Source: Dolomedes plantarius
Lineage: Eukaryota > Arthropoda > Arachnida > Araneae > Dolomedidae
DNA: 64,000 nt
Reading direction: 5' to 3'
Assembly (NCBI GenBank): GCA_907164885.2
Contig: OU015501.1
Span: 58,624,119-58,688,118, forward strand
Each line of letters opens with the position of its first letter. Positions within the stretch are counted from its first letter, which is position 1. Shown in pieces: positions 1 to 11,777 of this stretch. The notes beneath the pieces were generated by a model. It did no database searches and was not told where the DNA came from. It was given only the letters and a program-made list of their open reading frames with translations. The position numbers and the translations under genes were made by a program.

Positions 1-50
1 AAAACCTTAAAAAAATGCTGAAATAACAGGTCTAGCAAAATTTAATCTAC

Positions 51-120
51 TCTGCGTTCGAACCGGGGTCGATAGCATGGTACTTGCGCGACCTACCGAA
101 TGCGGTACGATGACACGGTG
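51..120 (-). repeat. tRNA-like remnant, possible SINE head
   Basis: Read on the minus strand, this stretch has a tRNA-like layout: an A-box-like segment around 92-107 (CATTCGGTAGG, compare the D-arm CAGTYGGTAG), and about 35 bases later a B-box-like GGTTCGAAC (about 57-65). The rest does not fold into a convincing cloverleaf and I see no matching acceptor stem, so it is not called a tRNA gene. A tRNA-derived SINE head or an old tRNA pseudogene is most likely. Confidence 0.35.
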
Positions 121-636
121 TTCTACTGAGTAAAGTTAAACTTATTCGTCATTCGAAAGTTGTTGTGGGCTGGTGATTATAAATTGCAGAGGAGTTTTTA
201 GTCAGAAATAAGTTAGCAGGATAGAAGCTTAGTCTTTAGCTCTTCAATAGACACAATTATATAGGCGAGGGCGATTGCAGTAGCGATTAAAAAAGATCTC
301 GTGTCACTTAGCGTGGTTGATTCGAATTTTCCATCGCGTGTCGAGAGTATGAATATGCCGTTGGATCTGATGTATTTTAGAGTATAAAATCTGACTTGAA
401 AGATTATTATTTTCATTTATTATTCTGGTTTAATATATGACTTGAAACTTTTTGATTTTATTTATTTTTATCTTTTCGCTCGCTGTTTGCTAACTAAACC
501 TAACGTGGACGGCATTATACATAGGGCTGATTCCACAAACTGTAACAGCTTCCATTTACCGGACGCACCCCCTTATAAATTGTTGGTTTTTTATTAATTA
601 ATTAAAAATATAAAAACATTTTCTATCGGATCAAAT
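121..636. other. non-coding, nothing recognised
   Basis: AT-rich sequence with no coding potential, splice structure or repeat that I can recognise. The small open frame on the minus strand around 213-416 has no protein-like features. Confidence 0.5.
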
Positions 637-756
637 TGTGAATCTAAACCATTCTCGATTCAACTTAATCGCACACACAAAATTTCATAAAAATCAGTCC
701 AGTCGTTTAGGAGGAGTTCAGTTACATACACACGGACAGAAGAAATATATATATAA
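637..756 (+). repeat. non-LTR retroelement 3' tail (putative)
   Basis: The wording of this stretch (aaatttcataaaaatc, then cagtccagtcgtttagg, then ttcagttacatacacacgg) resembles the conserved 3' ends of arthropod LINE/SINE elements, which often finish in a simple repeat. Here it runs straight into the (TA)n tract that follows. No coding part is present, so this would be a heavily 5'-truncated copy. The family assignment is from memory. Confidence 0.4.
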
Positions 757-782
757 GATATATATATATATATATATATGTA

Positions 783-831
<49 letters not shown>

Positions 832-844
832 GTATATATATGTA

Positions 845-875
<31 letters not shown>

Positions 876-890
876 GTGTATATATATGTA

Positions 891-945
<55 letters not shown>
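757..945. repeat. (TA)n/(TATG)n microsatellite
   Basis: About 190 bp of TA repeats with interspersed TG and TATG units. It produces spurious Tyr-Ile reading frames on both strands. Confidence 0.95.
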
Positions 946-948
<3 letters not shown>

Positions 949-1548
949 AACAGTGGTAAATGTCGTGGAGTCCGTCGGCATCACGTGTGTGTGCGGCCTC
1001 CAGACGAATCTATGAAACATACAGCCATGAAATTTGGCACACGGGTAGTGCAGACTATGGAAAAGTGCACCTCGAAGCCCGAATTTTAAATTTTATCCTA
1101 GAAAATTTTTTATTTTGTTTTGTGGGATATTTTATGTTTTTTTAACTTCAGATTAGGATATCTCGGCAAAATATGATCGTAGAATTTTGATCTTTTTACA
1201 ATCTAAGACTACAGACATTTCTCCTTCAAACAAGACCTCATTTGTTAAAAAATAATTTAAAACAGACTAATATTTTCATCAAAATATTAAACCCTTTTTT
1301 TTCGAGAAATTTACGCATTTTGAGGATCTACGGTCGATGCTCTTCGAGTTTTTATCTTACAAAGAAAATATTTACATCATCTGGAAGATGAAAGATTTTT
1401 CTTTCACATAAACCTCATTTCAACTCTCTATCTTAAAATTTTGATTTTTAATTGAATTTTAAAGAACGATACTTGAACACAAATTTTCTACGCGGTTCTT
1501 CAAACGCGGTAGGAAGAACAGCAAATTCTCCCCTTGGGTTGTAAACAA
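946..1548. other. non-coding, possible second retroelement tail
   Basis: About 1010-1075 reads like an untranslated 3' end of a retroelement (catgaaatttggcacacg). The remainder to 1548 is AT-rich and unrecognised. No reading frame here is convincing. Confidence 0.3.
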
Positions 1549-1690
1549 CGATAACGGAATGTTTTAAATCTCATGGGGAGGAGGACTATTTGCAGGAAGT
1601 CGAATGAACTCTCATTATATTGTCAATCGTATGATGGCAATGGAATGTTTGAAATCTCATTGGGGGGGGGGGACTGTTTCCAAGCAGTCA
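1549..1690. repeat. imperfect tandem repeat, unit about 87 bp
   Basis: The segment at 1554-1602 (ggaatgttttaaatctcat, then a G-rich run and ggactatttgcaggaagtc) recurs at 1641-1690 with substitutions and an expanded run of ten or more G. It directly precedes the truncated Tc1 copy. Confidence 0.5.
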
Positions 1691-1750
1691 TCTGGTGGAC
1701 GGATGGCTTGCGCGTAGCTAGGTGAAGCCCGGCTAGTATTATAATAAACG

Positions 1751-2445
1751 TCTGCCTGGGCTGCACGTCTTTCCTGGGCAAGAGAGCACAGAGACTGGAG
1801 TGTAGAGGACTGGAAACGAGTAGCATGGAGTGATGAGTCTCGATTCCGACTATAACGCCGACGGGAGGCTGAGAATATGGCGTCAGGCTCATGAAGCCAT
1901 GGATCCTGCATGCCTGGCTGGAACTGTACAAGGGCATGGTGGCTCAATCATGGTCTGGGGTGTTTTTTCGTGTCCCAGATTGGGATCTTTGGTGCGTGTA
2001 CCAACCTCCCTCAATGCAATTCGGTACGTAGAGTTGCTGGGTGATCACCTCCATTCGTTTATGCTGTTCTGTTATCCGCACGGTAATGGAGTTTTCCAGC
2101 AAGACAACTGTACCTCTCACAAGTCGCGGTTGGCTACTGGCTGGTTGGATGAGAATTCCTCTGACTTCTCTGTCATGAATTGGCCACCTAGAAGCCCAGA
2201 CTTAAATCCTATTGAGCATCTTTGGGATGTTTTGGAACAAGGCGTGAAAGGCCATCACACAGCACCAAAGAACCTTACTGAATTATGGACAGCTTTAGCG
2301 AATATTTGGCAAGCCATCCAAATGGAACGTTTCCAGAAACTTTCCAGAACGTTGAATCTAAGCCTCGTCGTGTGGCAGCCGTTATCAAGGCCAGAGGAGG
2401 CCCAACTCGTTACTAGGTAGGTATCCCTAATTAAGTGGCACTTCA

Positions 2446-2448
<3 letters not shown>
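1751..2448 (+). mobile_element. Tc1-like transposon, 5'-truncated, frameshifted
   Basis: This is the C-terminal two thirds of a Tc1/mariner (DD34E) transposase. The first catalytic Asp sits in WSDESRF (about 1829-1849). The frame then breaks: a missing base near 1852 shifts the reading before YNADGRLRIW. The frame from there to 2418 holds the second Asp (FQQDN) and the last acidic block SPDLNPIEHLWD. The N-terminal helix-turn-helix part is absent. The triad residues survive but lie in two frames, so the copy is dead. The 3' end stops at cacttcagtg next to a (TA)n tract. Confidence 0.85.

Positions 2449-2486
<38 letters not shown>
2447..2486. repeat. (TA)n microsatellite
   Basis: Pure TA tract between the two Tc1-like elements. 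Its last TA serves as the left target dinucleotide of the element at 2487. Confidence 0.95.
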
Positions 2487-2487
<1 letters not shown>

Positions 2488-3894
2488 TCATGGACAAAAA
2501 AATTAGCGCACCAAGAAGGAGTTGTCAAAATGAAACGAAATTTTATATACGTAATGACTACTTTGATATAAGTAAATGATAAGAAAATCAAAGAAAAGGG
2601 ATAATTTATTTCTGAGAAAAAGGCAAAAGAACGGAGGAGTTAATACTCCGTTGGACCCCCTCTAGCGCGAATGCACGATGCGATACGATCGGGCATTGAG
2701 TCATACAAGTTCTGTATGATGTCTTGAGACATTTCGTTCCATATTTGCTGTAACCTTGCCTCTAGTTCGTTCAAAATCGTGAGATGCCCAACTCGTCGTC
2801 CCAAATGATCCCAGATATGCTCGATTGGAGACAAATCTGGGGATCGGGCAGGCCAAGGAAGGGTAGTAACAGTGCGGAGACAGTCTTATGACACCCTTGC
2901 CGTAGGAGGCCGAGCATTGTCTTGTTGAAAAATGGCTCCTGGGAGCCGTTGCATGAGTGGCAACACATGTGGTTGCAGGATTTCATGAACATACCGCTGG
3001 GCTGTCGTGGTGCCACGGAACAATACTAGGGGTGACCGTGTATTGTAGGCAATGGCACCCCATACCATCACACCAGCTGTGGGAGCAATGTGTCGCTGTA
3101 CAGCAAAGGCAGGATTGAAGCGTTCACCACGGGCTCTCCACACACAAACACGATTGTCATCACTGCCGAGATTGAATCTGGATTCGTCGCTAAACACGAC
3201 CTGGTTCCATTCCGCTGCAGTCCAGTGTCCTCGTGCGCGGCAAAACTCCAAACGGAGGCGTCGATGGGTGGGCATCAAGGGCAGCACACGTAATGGGCGC
3301 CGCGATACCAACTGTCCTTCAGCCAGGCGCCTTCGTATGATTCGAGAAGACACAGAGGCCCCTAGTGAAGGTGCTACCTGTGCCTGGATGGCGGCCGATG
3401 AAGCAGTTGGCTGTACGCGTGCATTTCTTACGATGTGGCGGTCTTCTCGACGACTGGTCTGTCGAGGGCGTCCTGAGCCTGGTCTTCGTGTACATGACAT
3501 CTCTCGAGTCCACTGGTCCCAACACCTCCTCACAACACAATCAGAGCGGCCTAATTGACGAGCTACTCGCCTAGCTGACCACCCAGCTTCCATCATCCCG
3601 ACGATTCTCCCCCTCTCAAACTGCGACAACTACTTATATTGTCTTCGAACACGGCGTAATGGCATGTCTATCTCAGCTCTTCCTTTGTAAATGATTCAGC
3701 ACACTCAAACAAGCTTTGGTTACCTGTTTTATACTCCACAGAGTACGATGTTCAATGCCCTCTACCGGCTATACGCAATGCGCAATCACGCTGCATTTCT
3801 AATCATTTGCATATCTCCCCGACATGTACCTTCATTGCAAGTTTCGTTACGATCCCGCAATTATTTCTTGGTGCGCTAATTTTTTTGTCCATGA

Positions 3895-3896
<2 letters not shown>
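2487..3896 (-). mobile_element. Tc1/Tcb-like transposon with both TIRs
   Basis: The terminal inverted repeats match over 31 bases: left 2487-2517 (ctcatggacaaaaaaattag...) and right 3865-3895. Both ends abut TA, the Tc1/mariner target, and both flanks are (TA)n tracts. The 1.4-kb length is normal for the superfamily. The element carries one transposase gene on the minus strand, annotated separately. Confidence 0.93.
2640..3665 (-). pseudogene. Tc1-like transposase, two nonsense codons
   Basis: The frame starts at ATG 3663-3665 (MPLRR). It contains a basic N-terminal helix-turn-helix region (FERGRIVGMMEAGWSARRVA), a linker rich in RRPGSGRPRQ, and the DD34E catalytic core: VFSDESRF, IFQQDNARP, SPDLSPIEHIWDHLG. 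The frame is continuous apart from two in-frame stops: TAG at 3630-3632 and TAA at 2886-2888. Both sit where I would expect Gln codons, so single C-to-T changes explain them. One usually conserved His next to the second Asp is Pro here (ARPPTA). No frameshift is seen, so inactivation looks fairly recent compared with other copies in the window. Confidence 0.9.

Positions 3897-3953
<57 letters not shown>
3896..3953. repeat. (TA)n microsatellite
   Basis: TA tract flanking the right end of the Tc1-like element. Together with the tract at 2447-2486 it suggests insertion into a pre-existing TA array. Confidence 0.93.
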
Positions 3954-3954
<1 letters not shown>

Positions 3955-4884
3955 TTGCGTTTCCTCTGCTGCATCTTGTATAATACGGGAAATGCTCGAA
4001 GGGCCGCCCACATCGATCAGTGTTTAGGATCCGGAGCTTGGCCACAGGCTCAAAGTCTCTCCAATGTGTAGACGTTCCTGTGCTGTTCCTGTATAGGTAG
4101 TAGTGCTGGTTCACATTTATGGTGTTCCTATCATCAAGTAGCAAACAATTTCGTGGTGTGGATGGACGAATATTCCCAAGACAAAATACCTACCACGTAG
4201 GAAAAAAAGAAATGATCGGAAGGAGCGCACATGCAAATTTCGCTTCTCTAAGGAATAGGAGGCGCGATATGAAAGTAAAACGAACGTTTCAGCTTTTGAA
4301 ACATATTGCTGATTTTTAAGACAATAAATTTAATCAGTAGAAAAATGTCAAAAGAAGAACCTACAATCAAAAAAAACCTGAGAAATAGACTGATTTTCAA
4401 AATTTCGAAATTTCTGTTCGTCATTTTTTTACAACGCATTAAAGAAAAAAATATATGTCTCTTGTAATCACTCTTTTTTAAATGTCATTTTAAAAATATG
4501 CAGAAATTAAAATAATGAAAATATTACACTCTGCCTTTATTAATTTACTTTGAGATAGCAAAATTAATTTTTAAAATATGCATTTCGAAAGTGTGATTAA
4601 AAGAAAAAAGAAAAAAAAAATTCCCCAACATTTAGTTACAATAAGAATTATGATGGCTGAGGTGACCTGCAGCAAAGCCTTAAAATACAACTAGCCGCAT
4701 GACGTCTCGATGATGACTATACATCGCTAATATTTTATGGACAGATATGCTGCGTACCGTTTCAACCCCCTAACCGCCTTAAACAATCACCTACGAACTT
4801 AGTCTCAAGTAACCTACAGCAGGATGCAGTGCCGCGCACATATGAGTCATATTCTCCAGCCTTACATTTCTTTTTCTTCCACAG
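3954..4884. other. unrecognised, then presumed intron
   Basis: 3954-4150 is less AT-rich than its surroundings and has an open minus-strand frame (residues such as THWRDFEPVAKLR), but I recognise no protein family and see no splice context. From about 4250 to 4884 the DNA is AT-rich, with a pyrimidine-rich tract ending in CACAG just before the exon at 4885. Confidence 0.35.
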
Positions 4885-5132
4885 GTTATCTCCTAATAGG
4901 ATTAACATTTATGATGCTTTTCCTGGCAGTGCTTTATGATATACCTCAGTTAAACTTCGGGATGTTCTTCCTGATGAAAAGTGATGGTACATCAGATCCA
5001 GAGAAAATGCGCTTGCATCCATCGACTGGATTATACGGTCCGAAATACACGCAACATATCGATGAGCCAACGATTCGACATGTGAAAGCGGTGCCACATC
5101 CACAGTCATCTTCTCCGGAAGATAATCCTTAG
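4885..5132 (+). CDS. 3'-terminal coding exon, unknown membrane protein
   Basis: A strong acceptor (tttctttttcttccacag, ending at 4884) precedes an open frame to TAG at 5130-5132, giving about 81 residues; the first codon is completed by one base from an upstream exon. The peptide begins with a probable membrane helix (YLLIGLTFMMLFLAVLYDI). A polar tail follows, rich in Pro, His and Ser, with GLYGPKY and VKAVPHPQSSSPEDNP at the end. Two overlapping AATAAA signals lie at 5374-5384, giving a short 3' UTR. The rest of the gene must lie upstream, at least partly outside the window. I do not recognise the family; a multi-pass or tail-anchored membrane protein is all that can be said. Confidence 0.6.
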
Positions 5133-5373
5133 CATGATTATCATCACACGGATCTCAACTATTAAATTTTTCAGATGCACATACAGACTTCGTTAAAATC
5201 GTGGAATTCAATGATGCTGCTTATTGTGATGGGGAAACATATCTTTGATAGTGAAGAATAGTGTCAACAGAGAGAAGTCTGTAAAAGGGGTCCACAGCGA
5301 AAAATAATAGAAAACCTGTTTTTTCCTTCAAAGATTGAACTTAAGTGGCAACATGAGGATTATGGTTTAAACT

Positions 5374-5384
5374 AATAAAATAAA
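5374..5384 (+). promoter_or_regulatory. polyadenylation signals (AATAAA, twice)
   Basis: Two overlapping AATAAA hexamers, about 240 bp after the stop codon of the exon at 4885-5132 and in the same orientation. Confidence 0.5.
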
Positions 5385-5385
5385 T

Positions 5386-7209
5386 TATATCAACATTTTA
5401 AACACGAAATACACAGAATATTAGTAAAGAATCCTTTGAGGAGTCATGACTCTGTAAACTTATTAAGCAGTGATTCGCAGCATCGAGAGAAAAAGGCTGG
5501 TCCTATTTTTCAAAGCAAAGCAAAAACGAATTTTAAGGTCATGTTTAATCGAAACAAATTATTTTTAATCGTCTTATCTGAAACCCTAACTCTTACCTTA
5601 TCCTTAGTTTAAAAAATATGTTGCTTAAATATGATAAATAGCAATGGTTACGTGATATAAAAAAATGAAAACCTGCTTGTGTGTTCATATAATACCGATT
5701 TGTCAGCCTTAATGTGTGCAAATTTTGCACGTCATTCAGTCTTTCAAGCCATACTTCCTCATTGAAGAGTGTAACATAATGTAAAATATACAAATATAGA
5801 TTTACATTAAATAGTGGATTACACGAAACATAAAAATTTAATTTCAATAACAGCGATGTAAAAAAAAAAGCCAAAAAAAATATCGCTCACTGTAGCAGTG
5901 AACTTTGATGCAATTAGACAAAATAAGATGAAAATGTATTTATACAAGATGTATTTTAAGAAATAGAAGGAAAAAATTGTTTTTACTAAATGATCATACT
6001 GTTTTTATTTACATAAAGGAATTAGTATATACTTCCACAAATGCACTATACTCAAGCAGCTGTATGAAATTTTGTGCAGCCATTGCAACATACTACTTAA
6101 ACCATGAAGAATATTTAAATGAAAATTTAAATATATAATATTCTAATCCACAGCTGAAAATATGTTTCACAGTAATACAGAAGTTGAAGTTGAGGATGGA
6201 ATAGATATCTTTAAGTTTTATAGAATACTTAACTATTTATCTCAATTAAGTGTGTAACTGTAGGCAACGTTAGAAAAATTAACGTGTTGAACATAATACA
6301 CGTAAATGGAAGTTAAAGAATTTAATGAATTTTGATATTTTCTGGACAATACTTTCGATTGATCACTGGAAGAAATGAGTAACCTGGATCAATGATGTAT
6401 AAATAAAAAAAGCTATCACGCATATAACACCTATAGAGCAAGTACATGTATCAGCGTTACTCAATATTAACATACAGTAGAACAGTATTCTTGGGAAGAG
6501 TACAAAAGTTAATTTCTAATGATTATTCAAATTTAAAAAGGGGAAAGAAATTAGAGCTTGAGAAATGAAAGAATGGAAGTAGACGTGATAAGTCCTCAAC
6601 CCTATAGCCTCATCTCATGAGGAACGAATCTCAGTTGAATGCGTTCGTCTACAAAATATGATTTATTATCTCCCATTTGTTACTGCATGAATGATTGCAC
6701 TGTAAAATAAATAATTATATTCTGGACTTAAAAATGCTGCCACACCGATGACAGCTATTTCACAGTTGTTCCTAATCAAGGCATATGTAATCACTTTTTA
6801 TCAGTAATTTCTCTTTCCCTGATTAATTTGAGATGTGCAGCAGGCTCGATTCTGCTTTTGTTATATATTATTCATATCTGAATGCTGTACTGTTTTAAAT
6901 GTTAGAAGCATATGAATTGGTGTTGTAACTTTTTCCATATAATCTATAACAGTTGATGTTGTTCAAAAAATTTTCAAAGTTTATAGCTGTTTAATGGAAC
7001 TGTAATTACCTAGTAAGTATTTATTTATAAAGTAATTTATATGCTATGAAGCATGCACTGTACAAACATTTATTAGCGATAAGTTGCTTCTTCAAGAATT
7101 TACAATTTTATGCAATAAGAAACGGCACATCGAATCTCATATGAGAATTTTCTTCCACACTTTCCTTTTTAATATTTAATTTAACAAAGGAAATATATAT
7201 ATATCTATA

Positions 7210-7260
<51 letters not shown>

Positions 7261-10200
7261 AAATAAATCTCCGCATTCTACCACAAAATGTATTGTTATA
7301 CAGAAATATTTCTGTAACTGTTACACAGATGAATTTAAATACTACCACATCAATATCATTAATATATTGCATACGTTGGGAAAGTGATACTCATTGCATA
7401 ATGGATGGATGTTATTATGTTAAGCTTATTCGACACTTTAAAACAGAGTTTCTATGCCAGTTCAATTTTTTTAAATTCCTCCAATTTGTCAATATTCTAG
7501 ACATTTATTTGATGGACTCTTTGTAAAGGAAGATGAATACCTAGATTTCTGATAGGGAGGAGCAAAGCATGATATACATACCCAAAGAAATAAATCCCAG
7601 AAAACCTAGTACATGAACCTTATATTAGCGAGAGTTAAGATGCAAAATGTTTGTTCCAAGGAAGAAATTTAACCTTAGGTTTCTTTCTCCAAAGTTTTAC
7701 TGCTGTTTCCCAACTTTCCCCTTCATACAACTCATAAATGCTATAAGATAACCATCTATTTTTTTACAAACATTAAGAATTTCTTTATTGATGGCATTTG
7801 TTTCTTTCAGTAATCTTTGAATATTTCTGAATTTTTCCAAATGCATAACAACTCTGTTTATAAATTTAAAACTCAAAAAGCTAGAGATCTTTTTACAATC
7901 CCTAAAACTATTCAGTAAGCTAAACTTTGTTTCAGCTACCCGGGTGCAACATACACCCTTCATCCATTTATGGCATTATGAAACAAGGAAAACTGTTAGG
8001 AAATGAAACACTTCCCTATAAATCCCGTTGCATTTTGACTTATAAAATATTGTCTTCCATGGAGCACAGAAGTAACAGAGAATCCCTGATACAAATAAAA
8101 AATCTAAATTTAGAAAGTAAGTGTTACGAGTAAAGAAATTATAAAGTAAACAGATAATGCTATTTAATTAAAATTATAAGTCAGAGATAAGGTACAAATA
8201 ACTCATAGTAATATAAATTATGACTACAAAAACTTAAAAATAAAACTTCATGTAACAAGGTTGTATAATATGCAAGTGATGAAAAGAAAACTGAATATAA
8301 AGAATAAAAATCCCTTACAGTGATAGAAATTAAATATTGCCTAGAATAAAATTAAAAATCATAAACTGAATGGAGAAAATTAATCTTATAACAAAGAACT
8401 ATGGTAACTTTTACTATAAATAATTTATAGATAAGGAAATATAACATACTAGAAAATATAGTTAATAAATATATGCCTATATATACATTAGTCATACACG
8501 TATATATGAGTGCATCTGATGTATGTATAAATACAAACTGCTGAGAATCTGTGCAAAATATTAATTTTTTAACACTTAATGAAAATGGAACTAGATGATT
8601 ACACCAAGCAACATTTGATTGCTGTATCATTTACAAAAGTTTTATCATGTACAGTCAAAATGTTTAACATGGAATTGATAATGTATACAACAAAAAAAAA
8701 AGTTTTAGCCTCTTATAAAAAAGAATATTTTTCCATACATATTTTTTCTGTTTATGACAAATGCAAGTGAAAAATTGTTTAATGTGATAATGTTTTCTTC
8801 ACTTAAAATAAATGTATACTTTTTATATGTGAGTATGAATGAATTTTACATACATACCATTAAATGTAAAGATTCACTGTATGAATGTGACTGAAAAACA
8901 ATGAAAACAGTATGTACATTCAAATGCATGTGTATATCCTCCTAAGACCCCTTATCCACTGAAGCGATATTGTTATTACTAAACCTTTTTCCTGCATGGG
9001 AGCCATGTGATTATATTTTAGAACAAGTTTCAAAGATAAGTTGTATGCATTCAGACACAGCCAAAAGCTTTTCATTTGATAAAAAAATATAAAAAAATAA
9101 GTATTCTATTTTAATAATTGGTCTTAGGGTATTAATAGGGGTCTTAGAAGGATATATATGTACAAACATGCATAATAAAAATTAAGAGTAATATTTACAT
9201 ATAAATGCAAAATAATTATTCATAACTTGTTGAACAAATATACATCAAACATTTATAAACACTAGTTATCACTAGAATTAATATATTTCAAGTGATAAAA
9301 GTAATTTGTCTTTGACTAATGTGTTATAATCCACTTGTACTTATCCATCACCTAATTCTTATTTTTATCAAATACACATATTTATGATTGTTTTATTTAA
9401 GGTTATTCATATATAAGCACTTTCTGTATCTATGTGTATAATTTTATTGGAATTTCCTTGAACCAAATCTATATTTCATGTTAAGCATTTTCTGCTGGAT
9501 TTATGAATTTTTTGTTATTTAACTTTACATTCTATACTTAATACTTTACTGTAGTTACAAGTTTTCAAATACCTCTGTGTTGTTCATTGTTGGAGATGTA
9601 TGATGTATTGCTTTCATGTGCAATTTCCATTCAAAGGTTATTGTGATACTGCAAAAAAGTCATTTTAGATTATGAAGGTTTGTAATTTTTCTTGAAAACA
9701 GACTATATTTCAAAATGCTCTTGATGTTCAAATAAATGTGGATAACATTAAAAAGATGTATTCAGTTGCAATGGAAGCCAATGTGAAAATTCATATTTAT
9801 GCTTGAAAATAAAATTATGATAAGTTATGATCCTGTATGCTGAATTCCCCCCAAAGTAAAAAAAAGTTATGAAAAAAAATTACAACAACAAACAAACATA
9901 AAAATAAGCAGAAGGAATCTTTTCAACATATATCTTTATGTCAAAGAGCTATAAATAATACATGAACAGAATAAAAGTTCTTAAGTACAAAATCACATTA
10001 TTCACCATATTATACATTCATATCACAAAAATACATATTTAAATACATCTTGTAGGATTACAAAATATGGACATATAAACAGCAGAATAAATTTTTATAT
10101 TGTCTCAAGAACAAATTTCACTATCATAACACATTTATATACACAGACATTATATATTTTTGGTTTAAATGTACTATAAAAAATATAAATAAATAAAGCA

Positions 10201-11340
10201 CTAACTTACAGATACACTTTGAGATCATGACTGAATACCAATAAACAGTTCATCCAACAAATGAAGTTCTATTCAGCTTTAAACCCTCAGGAAGAAATAC
10301 TTATAATTTGAAGATTATAACAGAAGATAAAAGAGAATTATTTAACCATGTGCTTGATTGCACTAAATACAAATATGCACATGGGAAATACATACCTGCA
10401 TCAATATTTTGTCTGCATTTCACACACACTATAAAGCTATTTGCTGCTAGTACAGTAGACATTACAGTCCATGTTTTCTACTAATTTGTTCTTTTTATTT
10501 CATCAGAACTATGTTCAAGTTATAATACTCAGATACAAACACATAGCTGTACACACAATTCCACCTCAAAAGGCAATATAGGAACACTCTTATTCCTATT
10601 CATATGTCCTTAAAACTAATTATACAGAATTAAGAACAAAAATGAAAGAAAAAAAATCATGATTTAATTTAAATTTTTGTCATGACAGTAAGACTAAACT
10701 CATTTACTAGTGGTGTGCCATTATTATTTTTCTTTTTAGTATGCATTTTTTAAATGCTTACACCAAAGTACAACCAAAGCCTCTTAGCATCTAACTGAAG
10801 ATTTGTCATCACAATCTTCATCATTATTTCACCTTTTTAGAACCTGTTTCAGGTGTTTGGAAATCCTAAATAAGTCATCAAAGGACATATTATTTGCAAA
10901 TTGCTCCATTGTAAGTATAATCCTTTCCCATGCTAATATAAAGAATATCTTATAAAATCAGTCTGCAGCCAATAAGTTGCAATATTCATGAAGCTTTTAA
11001 TTGATATAAATTGCAATAGAGCCCAAAAACTAATTGAAGATTGTGTCAAACATACTATTTAAAACAGAAATTGACTATTTTATTCAAAAGATCAGTGAGA
11101 AATCTTAAATTCCAAATATAAGATATCTAATTTTACAAAAATTTTAAAAATTCTGTTACTAAAAGTGAGAAAAATAGGCATGTATGATCAATCATGCATG
11201 TAGCAAAATTAAAATTAATTTGTATCTTCCTCTTCAGCATGTGAAGACTTTCTTGGCAGTATACCAAATTGCTCCCCAATTGGTGAGTAATCTACAACTC
11301 ATTCTTTAAAATATTCATCCTTTCAAATTTTTCATTTCAT
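5386..11340. other. intergenic AT-rich DNA
   Basis: Nearly 6 kb with no supported gene. It contains a (TA)n/(TATC)n tract at 7193-7256 and many A/T runs. Open frames here (for example 5593-5874, 7697-7963, 8352-8630) show no domain, compositional bias or splice context and are treated as chance. Confidence 0.6.
7193..7256. repeat. (TA)n microsatellite
   Basis: TA tract with two CTATAT interruptions. Confidence 0.93.
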
Positions 11341-11348
11341 TCTGAACC

Positions 11349-11769
11349 CAACGGTGGCTTCAAGGGGGGGGGGGGGGCATTAGGGGCAATTGACCCTCCC
11401 AAAAAAATGCCTGGCGAATATTTTTTTCATTGCCTAAAATTATATAATCCTAGACCCAATACTAAATGAGCTTCAATTTAAAATGAAAGGATGTTTATTT
11501 CTTATATATATATATTATATACAGTGGAATATCCATCTATCGTTTTTCAAGGGACCGATTGAAATGAACGATAAATGCGGGAAAATGATAGATGCGGAAA
11601 CATAACAAAGAAATATGATCTTTAGGACTGGATAAAATGAACGACACATACGGAAAAATGATGGATCCGAAAACGATCGATCGAGATTCCACTGTATATA
11701 TATATATATAACCCTAAGAGCCAACATTCCCCCCCCCCCTTCCAAATCACTGAACTGGAGCTACCACTG
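11349..11769. mobile_element. hAT-type MITE with G-run ends, 8-bp TSD
   Basis: A perfect 8-bp duplication, tctgaacc, flanks the element (11341-11348 and 11770-11777). The ends are inverted and imperfect: left CAACGGTGGCTTCAAG, right (reverse complement) CAGTGGTAGCTCCAG. Both are followed inward by G runs of ten or more, as in other hAT-like repeats here. No transposase is present. A smaller TA-flanked MITE sits inside. Confidence 0.8.
11522..11694. mobile_element. TA-flanked MITE (Tigger/mariner type)
   Basis: A 173-bp element with inverted ends CAGTGGAATATCCATC (left) and CAGTGGAATCTCGATC (right, reverse complement), each abutting TA. It has (TA)n on both sides and lies inside the hAT MITE 11349-11769. 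There is no coding capacity. The TIR style resembles pogo/Tigger non-autonomous elements. Confidence 0.8.
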
Positions 11770-11777
11770 TCTGAACC

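Noticed and set aside
638..1020. Long Tyr/Ile-rich reading frames on both strands
   Set aside because: They are translations of the (TA)n/(TATG)n microsatellite; the same applies around 3824-4144 and 48985-49290.
3052..3574. Plus-strand frames of 168 and 69 codons
   Set aside because: Antisense shadows of the Tc1-like transposase, which alone shows family motifs.
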